Positions 24,609-32,931 of a DNA stretch of 64,000 nt are shown piece after piece. The notes beneath the pieces are model-generated. The model was given only the letters and a program-made list of their open reading frames with translations, made no database searches and had not been told where the DNA came from. Made by a program: the position numbers and the translations under genes. The stretch is from Actinomycetota bacterium (GTDB taxonomy: Bacteria > Actinomycetota > UBA4738 > HRBIN12), in NCBI GenBank assembly GCA_035697485.1, contig DASSCU010000029.1:62001-126000 (forward strand). Reading direction: 5' to 3'. Every line of letters begins with the position of its first letter. Position 1 is the stretch's first letter.

Positions 24609-25970
24609 TTAGAGTTGCGCCTGGTCGAGGGCGTCCTGCGTCTCCTGAGTGGCCCTCTCGAGTCCGCCTTGCAGGTCGCTCGCGTCACCCGTTTGCCAGT
24701 CGGCCGCGAAGTTGACCAAGTACTGCTCCAACTCCTCGCCGATCACCGTCGTCGGCCTGTACGCCGAGTCCGGGTGGTTGAAGGCTTCCATGAACGTGCC
24801 GAACTGCTCGGGCAGGTTCAGATCGGGTGAGTTGATCGCATCGATCGTCGTGGGCACGTTGTTCACGTAGTTCGCCATGTAGACGAGCGTCTCAGTGTTC
24901 GTCGCCAGGTACTTCACGAGTAGCCAGGCCTCCGCGGGGTGTTCGGCCCCCTTCGGGATACCGATGATCGTGCCGCCGACGACGCCCGACCCGTACTGAT
25001 CGGTCTTATCGGGTGCGGTCGGCAAGGGGGCGGTGTCGTAGTTCAGGTCGGGCGCGAAGTCCGCCAGGAAGGCATTCCTCCACTCACCGTCGATCTGCAT
25101 CGCGACCCGGCCCCGCTGGAAGTCCTGTGGCTTGCCCCACTCGTTCCCTGCGCCGGCCACGAACTTCCGAAGCTTGTCGGCACCCACCTGGAAGTCGCCG
25201 TCACCATAGACCTCGGCGATGAAGTCGTGCTGCCACTGGAACATCTCGGCCCATGCGGCATCGGTCGCGTACGCGGGATTCCCTTCCTCGTCGAGGTACT
25301 GCGCGCCGAACATGTGACCGAGGTTCAAGAGGTTACTGCTGCAGCAGTAGTAGTCGGTCACCGGCACGAACCCGGCGACCTTGATCGACCCGTCGGCGTT
25401 GAACTCGGTGAGCGCCTTCGCGTCCTCGGTCAACTCGTCCGTGGTCTTCGGCGGATCGGTCAGACCGGCCTTCTGGAACAGGTCCAGGTTGTAGTAGAGC
25501 GCGGTCGTGTCCGTCAGGAACGGCAGCGAGCACTGCGTTCCTTCGAAGCTCGTGTACGTAAGCGCGGTCTCGGGGAAGATGCTGCGATCGAACCCGGCCT
25601 CCCCGTCGATGTAGGGGTTCAGGTCCACCCATGCGCCCGAGTCACAGAAGCGTCCGACGTTGTCGACCCCGAAGGACAGGAACGCGTCGGGCGGGTTGCC
25701 CGCGTTGATCGCCGCGATCTGCTTCTCCTCGGTCACGCCGCACTTCGCGTCGACCGTGATCCACGGGTACTCGGCCTCGAAGCCGTCCTTGAACGAGTTC
25801 TGCCACTCGTCGCACTCGCGCTTCGAGGTCCATTCCCCCGTGAGCGTCACGGTCACCGGCTCGTTCGACGCGGCGGTGTCCACGGTGGGAGCGGGCTCGT
25901 CCCCGCCACCAGCCGTACACGCCGCGGCCACGAACGCGAGCACGGCCGTCGCCACCACCAAAGGCCTCAT
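24609..25970 (-). CDS. Sugar ABC transporter substrate-binding lipoprotein
   Basis: A 453-aa family 1 carbohydrate-binding lipoprotein. The signal MRPLVVATAVLAFVAAAC has a lipobox with acylated Cys18, followed by a disordered linker and the binding protein fold (VTVTLTGEW; EAEYPWITVDAK; NPPDAFLSFG; TTALYYNLDLFQKAGL, a typical hinge region). It captures the substrate outside the membrane. Six or more cysteines, including a CC pair, are unusual for this class. ATG 25970 is preferred over the adjacent ATG 25973 because AGGGAGG is 6 rather than 3 nt away. It follows the ROK gene by 86 bases. Confidence 0.87.
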   Translation of the reverse strand: MRPLVVATAVLAFVAAACTAGGGDEPAPTVDTAASNEPVTVTLTGEWTSKRECDEWQNSFKDGFEAEYPWITVDAKCGVTEEKQIAAINAGNPPDAFLSFGVDNVGRFCDSGAWVDLNPYIDGEAGFDRSIFPETALTYTSFEGTQCSLPFLTDTTALYYNLDLFQKAGLTDPPKTTDELTEDAKALTEFNADGSIKVAGFVPVTDYYCCSSNLLNLGHMFGAQYLDEEGNPAYATDAAWAEMFQWQHDFIAEVYGDGDFQVGADKLRKFVAGAGNEWGKPQDFQRGRVAMQIDGEWRNAFLADFAPDLNYDTAPLPTAPDKTDQYGSGVVGGTIIGIPKGAEHPAEAWLLVKYLATNTETLVYMANYVNNVPTTIDAINSPDLNLPEQFGTFMEAFNHPDSAYRPTTVIGEELEQYLVNFAADWQTGDASDLQGGLERATQETQDALDQAQL

Positions 25971-26056
25971 CATGCGCCTCCCTCCCCCGGTCGTTCCCGG
26001 GATCTCTTCCGAGCTGCTGATGATCGGTTGTACGTTCGTGAGCGATCTTCCGTGCA

Positions 26057-27253
26057 TCAGGCCGGCACCTTCCCTCTGGCGAACAGCTGGTCCTGCGCCG
26101 CCTGCAGCGCCATGAACACCGAGCCGTACAGCGTGGCCTCCTCGCGGAGCACCGATGCTTCGACCCGTGGTCGGAACGGCGAGATCGAACGCAGCTCCCG
26201 TTCCACCGGTTCGAGCAGGAGGTCTCCGTTGCCGCCGATGCCGCCGCCGAGGATCACGAGCTCCGGATCGACGACCGAGGCAACCGCCGCGATCGCGAGC
26301 GCGATGCGCTGGGCCTCCATGCGCACGACCCGCCTGGCTTTCGCGTCACCCGCGCGAGCCGCGTTGAACACGCGCTTGGCGGTCAGCGGCGGCGACATGC
26401 CGAGCTTCCGCGCGGTCGCGACGACCCCGGCGGCGCTCGCGGCGGCGTCGAGCGCACCCCGGCGGCGGCTCGTCGGGTCCTTCAGATCGGTGCCCACCAG
26501 CGGCATGTACCCCACCTCACCGGCAGCCCCGGTGCTGCCGCGGAACAGCTCGCCGTCGAGCACCAGCCCCATGCCGACGCCCGTGCCCAGGTGCAGGTAG
26601 ACGAAGTTGCCGACACCCTTGCCGAGCCCGTGCCACTGCTCACCGAGCGCCGCCAGGTTCACGTCGTTCTCGAAGGCGGTCTTGGTGCCGAGCTCGGCCT
26701 GCACCATCTCGACCAGGCCTTCTCGCCCCCACCCCGGCAGGCTGTATGCGAGCGCCACCTGACCACGCTCGGGCTCGAACACGCCGGGACTCCCGACCGT
26801 GGCGAACGTCACCTGTCGCCACCTGATGCCTGCGTCGGCCGCGAGCCCGTGGGCGATCGCGCCGATCTGCGTGATCAACGTCCGCGCGCTCTTCACTCGC
26901 GCCCGCTCGTCCCGGCGAGCGACGAACTCCCCGGTGACATCGGCGATCGCGGCCCGGACCCAGTCCCGTCCGACATCGATGCCGACGACCCAGCCGGCCC
27001 GGGGGTTCAACTCGTACAAGATGGCCGTGGGTCCCTTCCCGCCCTTCGACCGCCCCGCCTCGTGGACGAGGCCCGCCCGCTCGAGCCCGGTGAGCGCCTG
27101 CGAGACCGTCGGCTTGGACAAGGCGGTCTCGCGTGCGATCTGGGCTCGGGAGATCGGCCCGATGCGCAGCACGCAATCCAGCACGGTGCGTTCGTTGATC
27201 GCACGAAGCAGGCTGGGCGTGCCGGCGGCCGGAGCCTTCCGGTCGAGGTGCGT
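26057..27253 (-). CDS. ROK-family sugar-responsive repressor, apparent ACG start
   Basis: A 398-aa protein. The N-terminal winged HTH (LLRAINERTVLDCVLRIG; ISRAQIARETALSKPTVSQ) is followed by a ROK sugar-kinase-like domain (VVGIDVGRDWVRAAIAD; HLGTGVGMGLVLDG; ELVILGGGIGG). The Cys-rich zinc motif usual in ROK proteins (CxCGxxGCxE) is absent; the equivalent loop runs GYMPLVGTDLKDPTSRRRG. The only well-placed start is ACG 27253-27251, 4 nt after GGGGAGG. Longer forms would start upstream of the predicted promoter (TTGACT, 18 nt, TAGCAT) and read through the AGGAAACTTTCCT operator. It probably represses its own operon and the SIS/GH4 operons. Confidence 0.85.
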   Translation of the reverse strand, partial: THLDRKAPAAGTPSLLRAINERTVLDCVLRIGPISRAQIARETALSKPTVSQALTGLERAGLVHEAGRSKGGKGPTAILYELNPRAGWVVGIDVGRDWVRAAIADVTGEFVARRDERARVKSARTLITQIGAIAHGLAADAGIRWRQVTFATVGSPGVFEPERGQVALAYSLPGWGREGLVEMVQAELGTKTAFENDVNLAALGEQWHGLGKGVGNFVYLHLGTGVGMGLVLDGELFRGSTGAAGEVGYMPLVGTDLKDPTSRRRGALDAAASAAGVVATARKLGMSPPLTAKRVFNAARAGDAKARRVVRMEAQRIALAIAAVASVVDPELVILGGGIGGNGDLLLEPVERELRSISPFRPRVEASVLREEATLYGSVFMALQAAQDQLFARGKVPA

Positions 27254-27273
27254 CGCGCCTCCCCTCAGTGCAA

Positions 27274-27286
27274 AGGAAACTTTCCT
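27274..27286. promoter_or_regulatory. ROK operator, 13-bp palindrome, copy 1
   Basis: AGGAAACTTTCCT, a perfect palindrome about a central C, flanked by AA on both sides (AA-site-AA). The same 13 bases occur at 32943-32955. It lies 8-20 nt downstream of the predicted start of the ROK transcript and over the -35 region of the divergent aldolase promoter. Confidence 0.75.
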
Positions 27287-27300
27287 AACTATTCGCGCGG

Positions 27301-27330
27301 ATGCTACGCTCGCTTCCGGACCCCAGTCAA
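27301..27330. promoter_or_regulatory. Divergent promoter pair for ROK/importer and aldolase/kinase operons
   Basis: Minus strand: TTGACT (27330-27325), 18-nt spacer, TAGCAT (27306-27301). Plus strand: TACGCT (27305-27310), with TTCCTA (27282-27287, inside the operator) 17 nt upstream as a weak -35. The two -10 boxes share the central TA of atgcTAcgct. Confidence 0.6.
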
Positions 27331-27377
27331 GACAACCGGCGGCCGCCCCGACCGGCGCACGGAGGTCACTGGCAACG

Positions 27378-27992
27378 ATGACGCTCCTCGATGCAGGACC
27401 GCTGGTCGGGATCATCCGCTATCGGGCAACGGCCGACCTTGTCCCGGTCCTCGAGGCACTGGCCGACGCAGGGATACCGCTCCTGGAGGTCACGCTCGAC
27501 ACGCCCGGGGCCCTGGACGCGATCGCATCGGTCGCGGCAACCGGCACCACGATCGGCGCGGGCACCGTGCTCGACGCCGATCAAGTGCGGGCGAGCGCCG
27601 ACGCCGGAGCCGGATTCGTCGTGTCGCCCGGACTCGTCGACGAGGTGGTCGAGCAGGCGACCACCCTCGGCGTCGAGCCGATCCCCGGTGTGCTCACGCC
27701 GACCGAGCTGCTGCGAGCTCGTGGCCTGGGCGCCTCGGCCGTGAAGGTCTTCCCCGCAGGTCCGTGTGGCGGGCCGGAGCTGATCCGCGCCCTGCGCTCG
27801 CCGTTCCCTGGGGTCGGGATGCTCGCCACGGGCGGTATCGCCGTCGACGACGTCGGCGCCTATCTCGCCGCCGGCGCGACGGCGGTCGGTCTCGGGGCGG
27901 CGCTCACCGGACACCGTCCGCCCGAGACACCCGCCGAGCTCGACGAGCTGCGAGCCCGCGCCGCTGCCGCGCTCGAGGCGGCGACGAGATGA
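27378..27992 (+). CDS. eda: 2-keto-3-deoxy-6-phosphogluconate/galactonate aldolase
   Basis: A 204-aa class I aldolase of the KDPG family. LVGIIRY is the N-terminal strand, the catalytic Glu is in LLEVTLDTPGA, and the Schiff-base Lys is in SAVKVFPAG; the phosphate-binding GTVL and LATGGI loops are present. It splits KDPG (or the galacto form) into pyruvate and glyceraldehyde 3-phosphate. The ATG at 27378 lies 12 nt after GGAGG, a long spacing. The stop overlaps the next start (ATGA). Together with the kinase it closes an Entner-Doudoroff-type route for the sugar acid made in this locus. Confidence 0.87.
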   Translation: MTLLDAGPLVGIIRYRATADLVPVLEALADAGIPLLEVTLDTPGALDAIASVAATGTTIGAGTVLDADQVRASADAGAGFVVSPGLVDEVVEQATTLGVEPIPGVLTPTELLRARGLGASAVKVFPAGPCGGPELIRALRSPFPGVGMLATGGIAVDDVGAYLAAGATAVGLGAALTGHRPPETPAELDELRARAAAALEAATR

Positions 27993-28888
27993 GTGGCACG
28001 ACCTACGACGTGATCGGGCTCGGCGAGACGATGCTCTCCCTCGTCGCCTACGACGGGCCGCTCGAGACCGCGACGGCGTTCTCCGGGACTCACGGCGGCG
28101 CCGAGAGCAACGCACTCGTCGCCCTCTCCCGTCTGGGGTTCCGCACTGCGTGGATCAGCAGCCTGGGGGACGACCCGGCCGGAACGCGCGTGCGCGAGGC
28201 CCTCGAGCGAGAAGGGGTCGATCTCCGATGGGTCCGAACCGACCCAGCGCGACCCACGGGTCTGATGCTGCGCGATACTCGGGGAGGGGTGCGCTACTGG
28301 CGTACCGGATCGGCCGCGAGCGCGCTCGACCCAGCCGCGCTGGACGGGGTGCCGGTCGCCGACGCCCGCGCCGTGCTCGTGACCGGGATCACGGCGATGC
28401 TCGGGGCGGGGCCGCAGGCCGCGGCGATCGCGCTCCTCGACCGCGCCGGCGGGCTCCGCGCCGTGGACCCGAACCTCCGTCCGGGCCTCTGGGGATCCGA
28501 TCGCGCACACGAGCTCGTGATGCCGCTGCTGGAACGCTGCGACGTGGTGCTCGGCGGCGAGCGAGAGCTCGCGTTGCTCGTGGGCGGCTCGGGCGCGGGG
28601 TCGGCCAGGCGCTGCGCGGAGCTGGGGCCCAGCGAGGTCGTCGTGAAGCGCGGCGCCGACGGCGCCGCGGTCCTGGAGCCCGACGGCGCCTGGCGCGAGC
28701 TCCGTCCGCCGACCTCCGACGACGTCGACCCCGTCGGCGCCGGCGACGCGTTCAACGCCGGCTACCTGGCTGCCCGGCTCGACGGGGCATCGTGCCTCGA
28801 GTCGCTGCGAGCGGGAGCGGCGGCAGGAGCGGCGGCCGCGGGCGTCCTCGGCGATGTCGGTGCGCGCAAGCAGGACGTCGATGTGTGA
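27989..28888 (+). CDS. kdgK: PfkB-family kinase, probably 2-keto-3-deoxygluconate kinase
   Basis: A 299-aa ribokinase-like enzyme: N-terminal VIGLGETMLSLVAYDGPLE, the substrate-recognition glycines FSGTHGGAESNALVALSRLG, and the C-terminal ATP/anion-hole motif DVDPVGAGDAFNAGYLAARL with the catalytic Asp. The GETM start and GGAESN motif resemble KdgK rather than fructokinase. Coupled by ATGA to the aldolase gene, it would phosphorylate 2-keto-3-deoxygluconate to KDPG. The short pair is transcribed away from the ROK gene from an overlapping promoter. Confidence 0.83.
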   Translation: MSGTTYDVIGLGETMLSLVAYDGPLETATAFSGTHGGAESNALVALSRLGFRTAWISSLGDDPAGTRVREALEREGVDLRWVRTDPARPTGLMLRDTRGGVRYWRTGSAASALDPAALDGVPVADARAVLVTGITAMLGAGPQAAAIALLDRAGGLRAVDPNLRPGLWGSDRAHELVMPLLERCDVVLGGERELALLVGGSGAGSARRCAELGPSEVVVKRGADGAAVLEPDGAWRELRPPTSDDVDPVGAGDAFNAGYLAARLDGASCLESLRAGAAAGAAAAGVLGDVGARKQDVDV

Positions 28889-28943
28889 CCCCGCCCGCGT
28901 CGCACGAGATCCGGCGTCGACGCCGCGATCAGAACGCCGTCGG

Positions 28944-30245
28944 TCATCGGCCCCCCCAGCCCGCAGGGAGGTGCTCGGCGTGCGCTTCGAGGTAGGACGC
29001 CACGAGCGCATCCGCCAGGTTCACGCTCCGAACCAGGGGGTGCAGGGCCAGGGCCGTCACCGCCAGCTCGCGATCTCCCGTGACCGCGGCCTCGGCGGTC
29101 ATCGCAGCGTGCACCGCGACCTGTCGGACCAGCCCGCTCACCTCGACGGGGAGCGCTCCTTGCGGGACAGCCGAGACGGTTCGGCCGTCGATCGTCGCAG
29201 GGGTCTCGACGATCGTGCCGTCGGGGAGGTCGTCGACCTGACCGGCGTTCGGGAGGTTCAGGATCGCTCGCCGGTGCGTGCCGGTCAGCATCGCGGCCAT
29301 CACGGAGACGGCGAAATCGCCGTGCGCCTCGCTCGCACGTGCCATCGACGGGCGCGGATCCTCGGCGTCGGCCTCCCGTCGGTAGCTCTCGAGCACCGAG
29401 GGGAGGATCGCCATCACCTCCTGCGCGCGCGTGCGACCCTGCGCTCGCTGCTCGGCCAGCACCTCGTCGTGGAAGAAGAAGTACTGCATGTACTCGCTCG
29501 GCACGTGGTGCAGCAGGCGGAACAGCTGCACGATGCGCCGCTCGGCGACGGACGTCAGGCGTTCCAACGGCAGGGAGTCGAGCAGCGTCCACAGCTCGGT
29601 CGTGACGTCCTCGCTCGCCACCCGCACCCCCCGCGTGAACGTCATGTGGTTCGTGCCGCACGTGTCGAGCGCGATCGCATCAGCGTCGATGTCCAACAGC
29701 CTCGCGAGGAACCGGGCCTCGCCGGCGGTTTGATCGCAGAGGCCGAGGAACGGCAGCGCCGGGCCGAACCGACGCATCGCTTCGCTCACGACCTGCACCG
29801 GGTTCGTGTAGTCGAGGAGGACGGCCTCCGAGGCAGCGAGCCTCCTCATCTCCTCGGCGACCTCGAGCACGATCGGCACCGATCTGAGGGCCATGGCGAA
29901 CCCGCCGGGTCCAGCGGTCTCCTGTCCGATCACGCCGTGGTCGATCGCGATGCGCTCGTCGAGGTGCCGGGCCACCAGACCACCCGGCCGGAAGGCCGCG
30001 AGGACGACGTCGGCGCCCTCCAGCGCGGGGGACCGATCGCCATGAGCCTCTACCCGAACGCCTCGAGCTCCCCTCGAACGCAGGATGCTGCCCGTCAGAC
30101 GCCGTTGCAGGTCGAGCGCGCCGGTGTCGACATCCTGCAGCACCAGGGTCGCGTCCCCGAACGCTTCGGCATGATGGGCGAAGGCGAACGCGATCCCCGG
30201 CATGTAGGCCGATCCCCCGCCGATCACGACGACGCGTGCGCCCAT
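28944..30245 (-). CDS. Glycoside hydrolase family 4 enzyme (first copy, divergent)
   Basis: A 433-aa NAD-dependent GH4 enzyme. It has the nucleotide-binding start VVVIGGGSAYMPG, the family motif GVIGQETAGPGGFAMALRS, the LDYTNPVQVVSE segment, and the metal-ligand regions GLCDQTAGE (Cys) and DTCGTNHMTF (His). GH4 enzymes break glycosidic bonds through oxidation at C3 and elimination, needing NAD and Mn. The CDQTAGE and CGTNH motifs differ from the CNVxIG/GLNH of the second copy, so the substrate probably differs. A TAGCGT box ends 7 nt before the ATG with no Shine-Dalgarno, indicating a leaderless transcript. Confidence 0.83.
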   Translation of the reverse strand: MGARVVVIGGGSAYMPGIAFAFAHHAEAFGDATLVLQDVDTGALDLQRRLTGSILRSRGARGVRVEAHGDRSPALEGADVVLAAFRPGGLVARHLDERIAIDHGVIGQETAGPGGFAMALRSVPIVLEVAEEMRRLAASEAVLLDYTNPVQVVSEAMRRFGPALPFLGLCDQTAGEARFLARLLDIDADAIALDTCGTNHMTFTRGVRVASEDVTTELWTLLDSLPLERLTSVAERRIVQLFRLLHHVPSEYMQYFFFHDEVLAEQRAQGRTRAQEVMAILPSVLESYRREADAEDPRPSMARASEAHGDFAVSVMAAMLTGTHRRAILNLPNAGQVDDLPDGTIVETPATIDGRTVSAVPQGALPVEVSGLVRQVAVHAAMTAEAAVTGDRELAVTALALHPLVRSVNLADALVASYLEAHAEHLPAGWGGR

Positions 30246-30252
30246 CGCAGCC

Positions 30253-30258
30253 ACGCTA
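30253..30258 (-). promoter_or_regulatory. Leaderless -10 box of the first GH4 gene
   Basis: TAGCGT on the minus strand, 7 nt upstream of the ATG at 30245; no clear -35. Confidence 0.42.
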
Positions 30259-30364
30259 ACAGCCGGTTCGTGAGCGCGGGCCGCCCAGACGCTGACCGGC
30301 ACGAGGCGTGGGTAACGGAGACCTGACCGATCCCGAGCGAGGACTGAGAGAGGAGAGCGCGACG

Positions 30365-31600
30365 ATGGCTGAACTCGCAGTGAATGGGGGGACCCCCGTG
30401 CGCTCGACGCCGTACCCTGCGTGGCCCGCGCCCGACGATGAGTACGTCGAGGCCGTGTCCGAGGTCGTGCGAGGCGGCGAGTGGGGAGGCTTCCCTGAGC
30501 CCGGCGTGAACGCGACGGCGTTCGAGGAGGCCTTCGCCGCGTACCAGGGCGCTCACCACGGGGTCCTGATGATGAACGGCACCGTGACGATGGAGGTCGC
30601 GTGCAAGGCGCTCGACGTCGGATGGGGCGACGAGGTGATCGTGCCGGCCCTGACGTTCGCCGCCACCGCGTACGCACCGATGGCCGCGGGCGCCCTGCCC
30701 GTGATCGTGGACGTCACCCCCGAGACGTGGTGCATCGACCCTGATCTCGTGGAGGCGGCCATCACGCCGCGCACGCGGGCGATCATCCCGGTGCACCTCG
30801 GTCACCAGATGGCCGACATGGACCGGCTGACCGAGATCGCCGACCGGCACGGATTGGCCGTGATCGAGGACTGTGCACATGCCCACGGGCAACAGTGGCG
30901 TGGCCGCGGCGCCGGATGCATCGGAGACTTCGGCTCGTTCAGCCACCAATCGTCGAAGATCCTCACCTCCGGCGAGGGCGGCACGCTCCTGACGAACGAC
31001 GACACCCTGGCACGGCGCGCACACTCGATCATCGACTGCGGGCGTGCGAAGGACACCGAGGAGAAGGAGTTCACGTTCGGGTCGAACTACCGGCTCTCCG
31101 AGCTGAACGCCGCACTGCTCGTGGTCGCGATGCGGCGGTTCCCAGGACAGCAGGAAGAGCGCGCAACCAACGGCCTTCGCTTCGAGCGGTTGGCGGCCGA
31201 CATCCCAGGCGTGCGGGTCATGCCCCGCGACCGGCGCATCACGCGATGGAGCTTCTACAACTACATCCTGGCGATCGACCCGCGTGCGTTCGGGGGCGCC
31301 ACGAACGAGACCGTCTGCGCCGCCCTCGAAGCTGAGGGCATCCCGGCGGAGGTGCAGTACCCGCCGATGAGCCGTTACGAGCTGTTCCAGCCGTCGCTGT
31401 CACGTCTCCCCGTGGCCGTGGAGCACGCCGACCGCCTCGACCCACGGGGGATGTCGTTCCCCGTCGCAGAGGCCGCCGGGCTCCGCGAATCCGTCTACCT
31501 CATGGAGGCGGTGTTCCGAGACGGGGAGCGCGGGGTGCAGGACGCGGTCGACGCCCTCGCGAAGGTGCAGCGCCACGCGTGGGAGCTGCCGAAGGACTGA
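30365..31600 (+). CDS. DegT/DnrJ/EryC1/StrS-family sugar aminotransferase
   Basis: A 411-aa PLP enzyme. The opening AELAVNGGTPVRSTPYPAWP is like StsC/inosose-type members; MMNGTVTMEVACKAL and PALTFAATAYAP are cofactor-side loops, VIEDCAHAHG the pyridine-nitrogen Asp region, and SHQSSKILTSGEGG contains the Schiff-base Lys. The family transfers an amino group to or from keto-sugars or keto-cyclitols. Finding it between two GH4 genes, whose chemistry goes through 3-keto sugars, is unusual for a catabolic cluster. The ATG at 30365 is preceded by GAGAGGAGAGC; an in-frame GTG at 30308 adds 19 unconserved residues. Confidence 0.85.
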   Translation: MAELAVNGGTPVRSTPYPAWPAPDDEYVEAVSEVVRGGEWGGFPEPGVNATAFEEAFAAYQGAHHGVLMMNGTVTMEVACKALDVGWGDEVIVPALTFAATAYAPMAAGALPVIVDVTPETWCIDPDLVEAAITPRTRAIIPVHLGHQMADMDRLTEIADRHGLAVIEDCAHAHGQQWRGRGAGCIGDFGSFSHQSSKILTSGEGGTLLTNDDTLARRAHSIIDCGRAKDTEEKEFTFGSNYRLSELNAALLVVAMRRFPGQQEERATNGLRFERLAADIPGVRVMPRDRRITRWSFYNYILAIDPRAFGGATNETVCAALEAEGIPAEVQYPPMSRYELFQPSLSRLPVAVEHADRLDPRGMSFPVAEAAGLRESVYLMEAVFRDGERGVQDAVDALAKVQRHAWELPKD

Positions 31601-31609
31601 TCGAGAGCG

Positions 31610-32905
31610 TCAGGCCGGGAAGAACCTGGGCAGGTGGCGCTCGTTCGCCGCAAGCAGCGCATCGAGCAGGGGCCGGGCTCGTTCGTAGTCCCCGACCAGG
31701 GGATTCGCCAGCAGTCCCCTGAGAGCTGTGGCCCGGCTGCCCGAGGTGGCAGCATCGATCGTGAGGCGCTCGTAGGCCTTCGCGTGCTGGACCAGCCCGG
31801 CCATCTCGGGGGCGAGCGGGTCGGTGGCGATGGCGTGTGCGCCGGAAGCGTCGATGCGAGCCGCGATCTCCACGACGTCGTCGTCGGGCAGGTTCGGGAT
31901 CGCACCGGCGTTCGGCAGGTTCACGACCTGCACGTCGCCGGTGCCCGCATGCAGCGACGCCACCAATGCCGCAGCAGCGTCGCTGTAGAAGGCGCCTCCA
32001 CGCTCCTCGAGCAGTTCCGGCTTCGTGTCGAGGGTGGGATCCTTGTAGAGCTCGAGCAGCCCGGCCTCGATCTCCATGACCTCCTTGGCCCGGTTGCGCC
32101 CACCGCGCAGCTCGCGCATCACCCGGTCGGTCAGGTAGTAGTACCGCAGGTAGGACGAGGGGATCGCGCCCAACGTCCGGGCGATCTCCAACGGCATCTC
32201 GTCGTCCAGCTCGTCCAGGTACCCGCGAACCGCAGGGCTTGGGTCGACGGCCGGATCCAGCAGCTCCGGGAGGCGATCGACGCCGTCGACGAGCACCTTG
32301 CGTTCCCACGTGAGGTGATTCAGCCCCACGTGGTCGAGCCCGACGTGACCGGGGTCCACGCTGAAGATCTCGGCGAAGTCGCGCTGGAACCCGATCGCAA
32401 CGTTGCACAACCCGATCGCCCTGTGCCCCTCGTCGAGCAGCGCCTGGGACACGAGTCCGGTCGGGTTCGTGAAATCGACGAACCACGCTTCCGGCGCGCC
32501 TCGTTCCGCCGTGAGCTGCGCGAGCTCGAGCACGACCGGCACCGTGCGCAACGCCTTCGCGAACCCCCCAGGGCCGGTCGTCTCTTGACCGATGCACCCG
32601 AACTCGAGCGGGATCGTCTCGTCGAGGTAGCGCGCCTGATTCCCTCCGACCCGGAGCTGCACGATCACGAAATCGGCGCCTTCGATCGCCTCGAGGCGGT
32701 CGGTGGTGAGACTCAGCCGCCCAGTCCAGCCGACCTTGCGCATCATGCGGTCGGCGAGCGCGCCGACGACGTCGAGGCGCTCCCGATCGATGTCGAACAG
32801 CACCAGCTCGTCGACCGGGAGACGGTCGTCGCGTCGCACGAACCCTTCCACGAGCTCAGGGGTGTAGGTGCTCCCGCCGCCGACGACCGCCACCTTCACA
32901 CCCAT
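31610..32905 (-). CDS. Glycoside hydrolase family 4 enzyme (second copy, LicH/CelF-like)
   Basis: A 431-aa GH4 enzyme close to the 6-phospho-beta-glucosidase branch: NAD motif VAVVGGGSTYTPELVEG, QLRVGGNQARYLDETIPLEF followed by GCIGQETTGPGG, and metal/substrate motifs GLCNVAIG and DHVGLNHLTW. It hydrolyses glycosides by a redox-elimination route through a 3-keto intermediate with NAD and Mn. No PTS is present, so phosphorylated substrates would have to come from the local BadF-type kinase. A TACGAT box ends 9 nt before the ATG and shares its TA with the divergent SIS promoter; the ROK palindrome lies just beyond. Confidence 0.87.
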   Translation of the reverse strand: MGVKVAVVGGGSTYTPELVEGFVRRDDRLPVDELVLFDIDRERLDVVGALADRMMRKVGWTGRLSLTTDRLEAIEGADFVIVQLRVGGNQARYLDETIPLEFGCIGQETTGPGGFAKALRTVPVVLELAQLTAERGAPEAWFVDFTNPTGLVSQALLDEGHRAIGLCNVAIGFQRDFAEIFSVDPGHVGLDHVGLNHLTWERKVLVDGVDRLPELLDPAVDPSPAVRGYLDELDDEMPLEIARTLGAIPSSYLRYYYLTDRVMRELRGGRNRAKEVMEIEAGLLELYKDPTLDTKPELLEERGGAFYSDAAAALVASLHAGTGDVQVVNLPNAGAIPNLPDDDVVEIAARIDASGAHAIATDPLAPEMAGLVQHAKAYERLTIDAATSGSRATALRGLLANPLVGDYERARPLLDALLAANERHLPRFFPA

Positions 32906-32924
32906 GGTGCCGGCATCGTACACT
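32895..32924. promoter_or_regulatory. Divergent, overlapping promoters of the GH4 and SIS operons
   Basis: Plus strand: TTCACA (32895-32900), 18 nt, TACACT (32919-32924), then 7 nt to the SIS ATG at 32932. Minus strand: TACGAT (32920-32915), then 9 nt to the GH4 ATG at 32905. The two -10 boxes share the TA of atcgTAcact, as at 27301-27310. Confidence 0.6.
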
Positions 32925-32931
32925 CGCGGCG

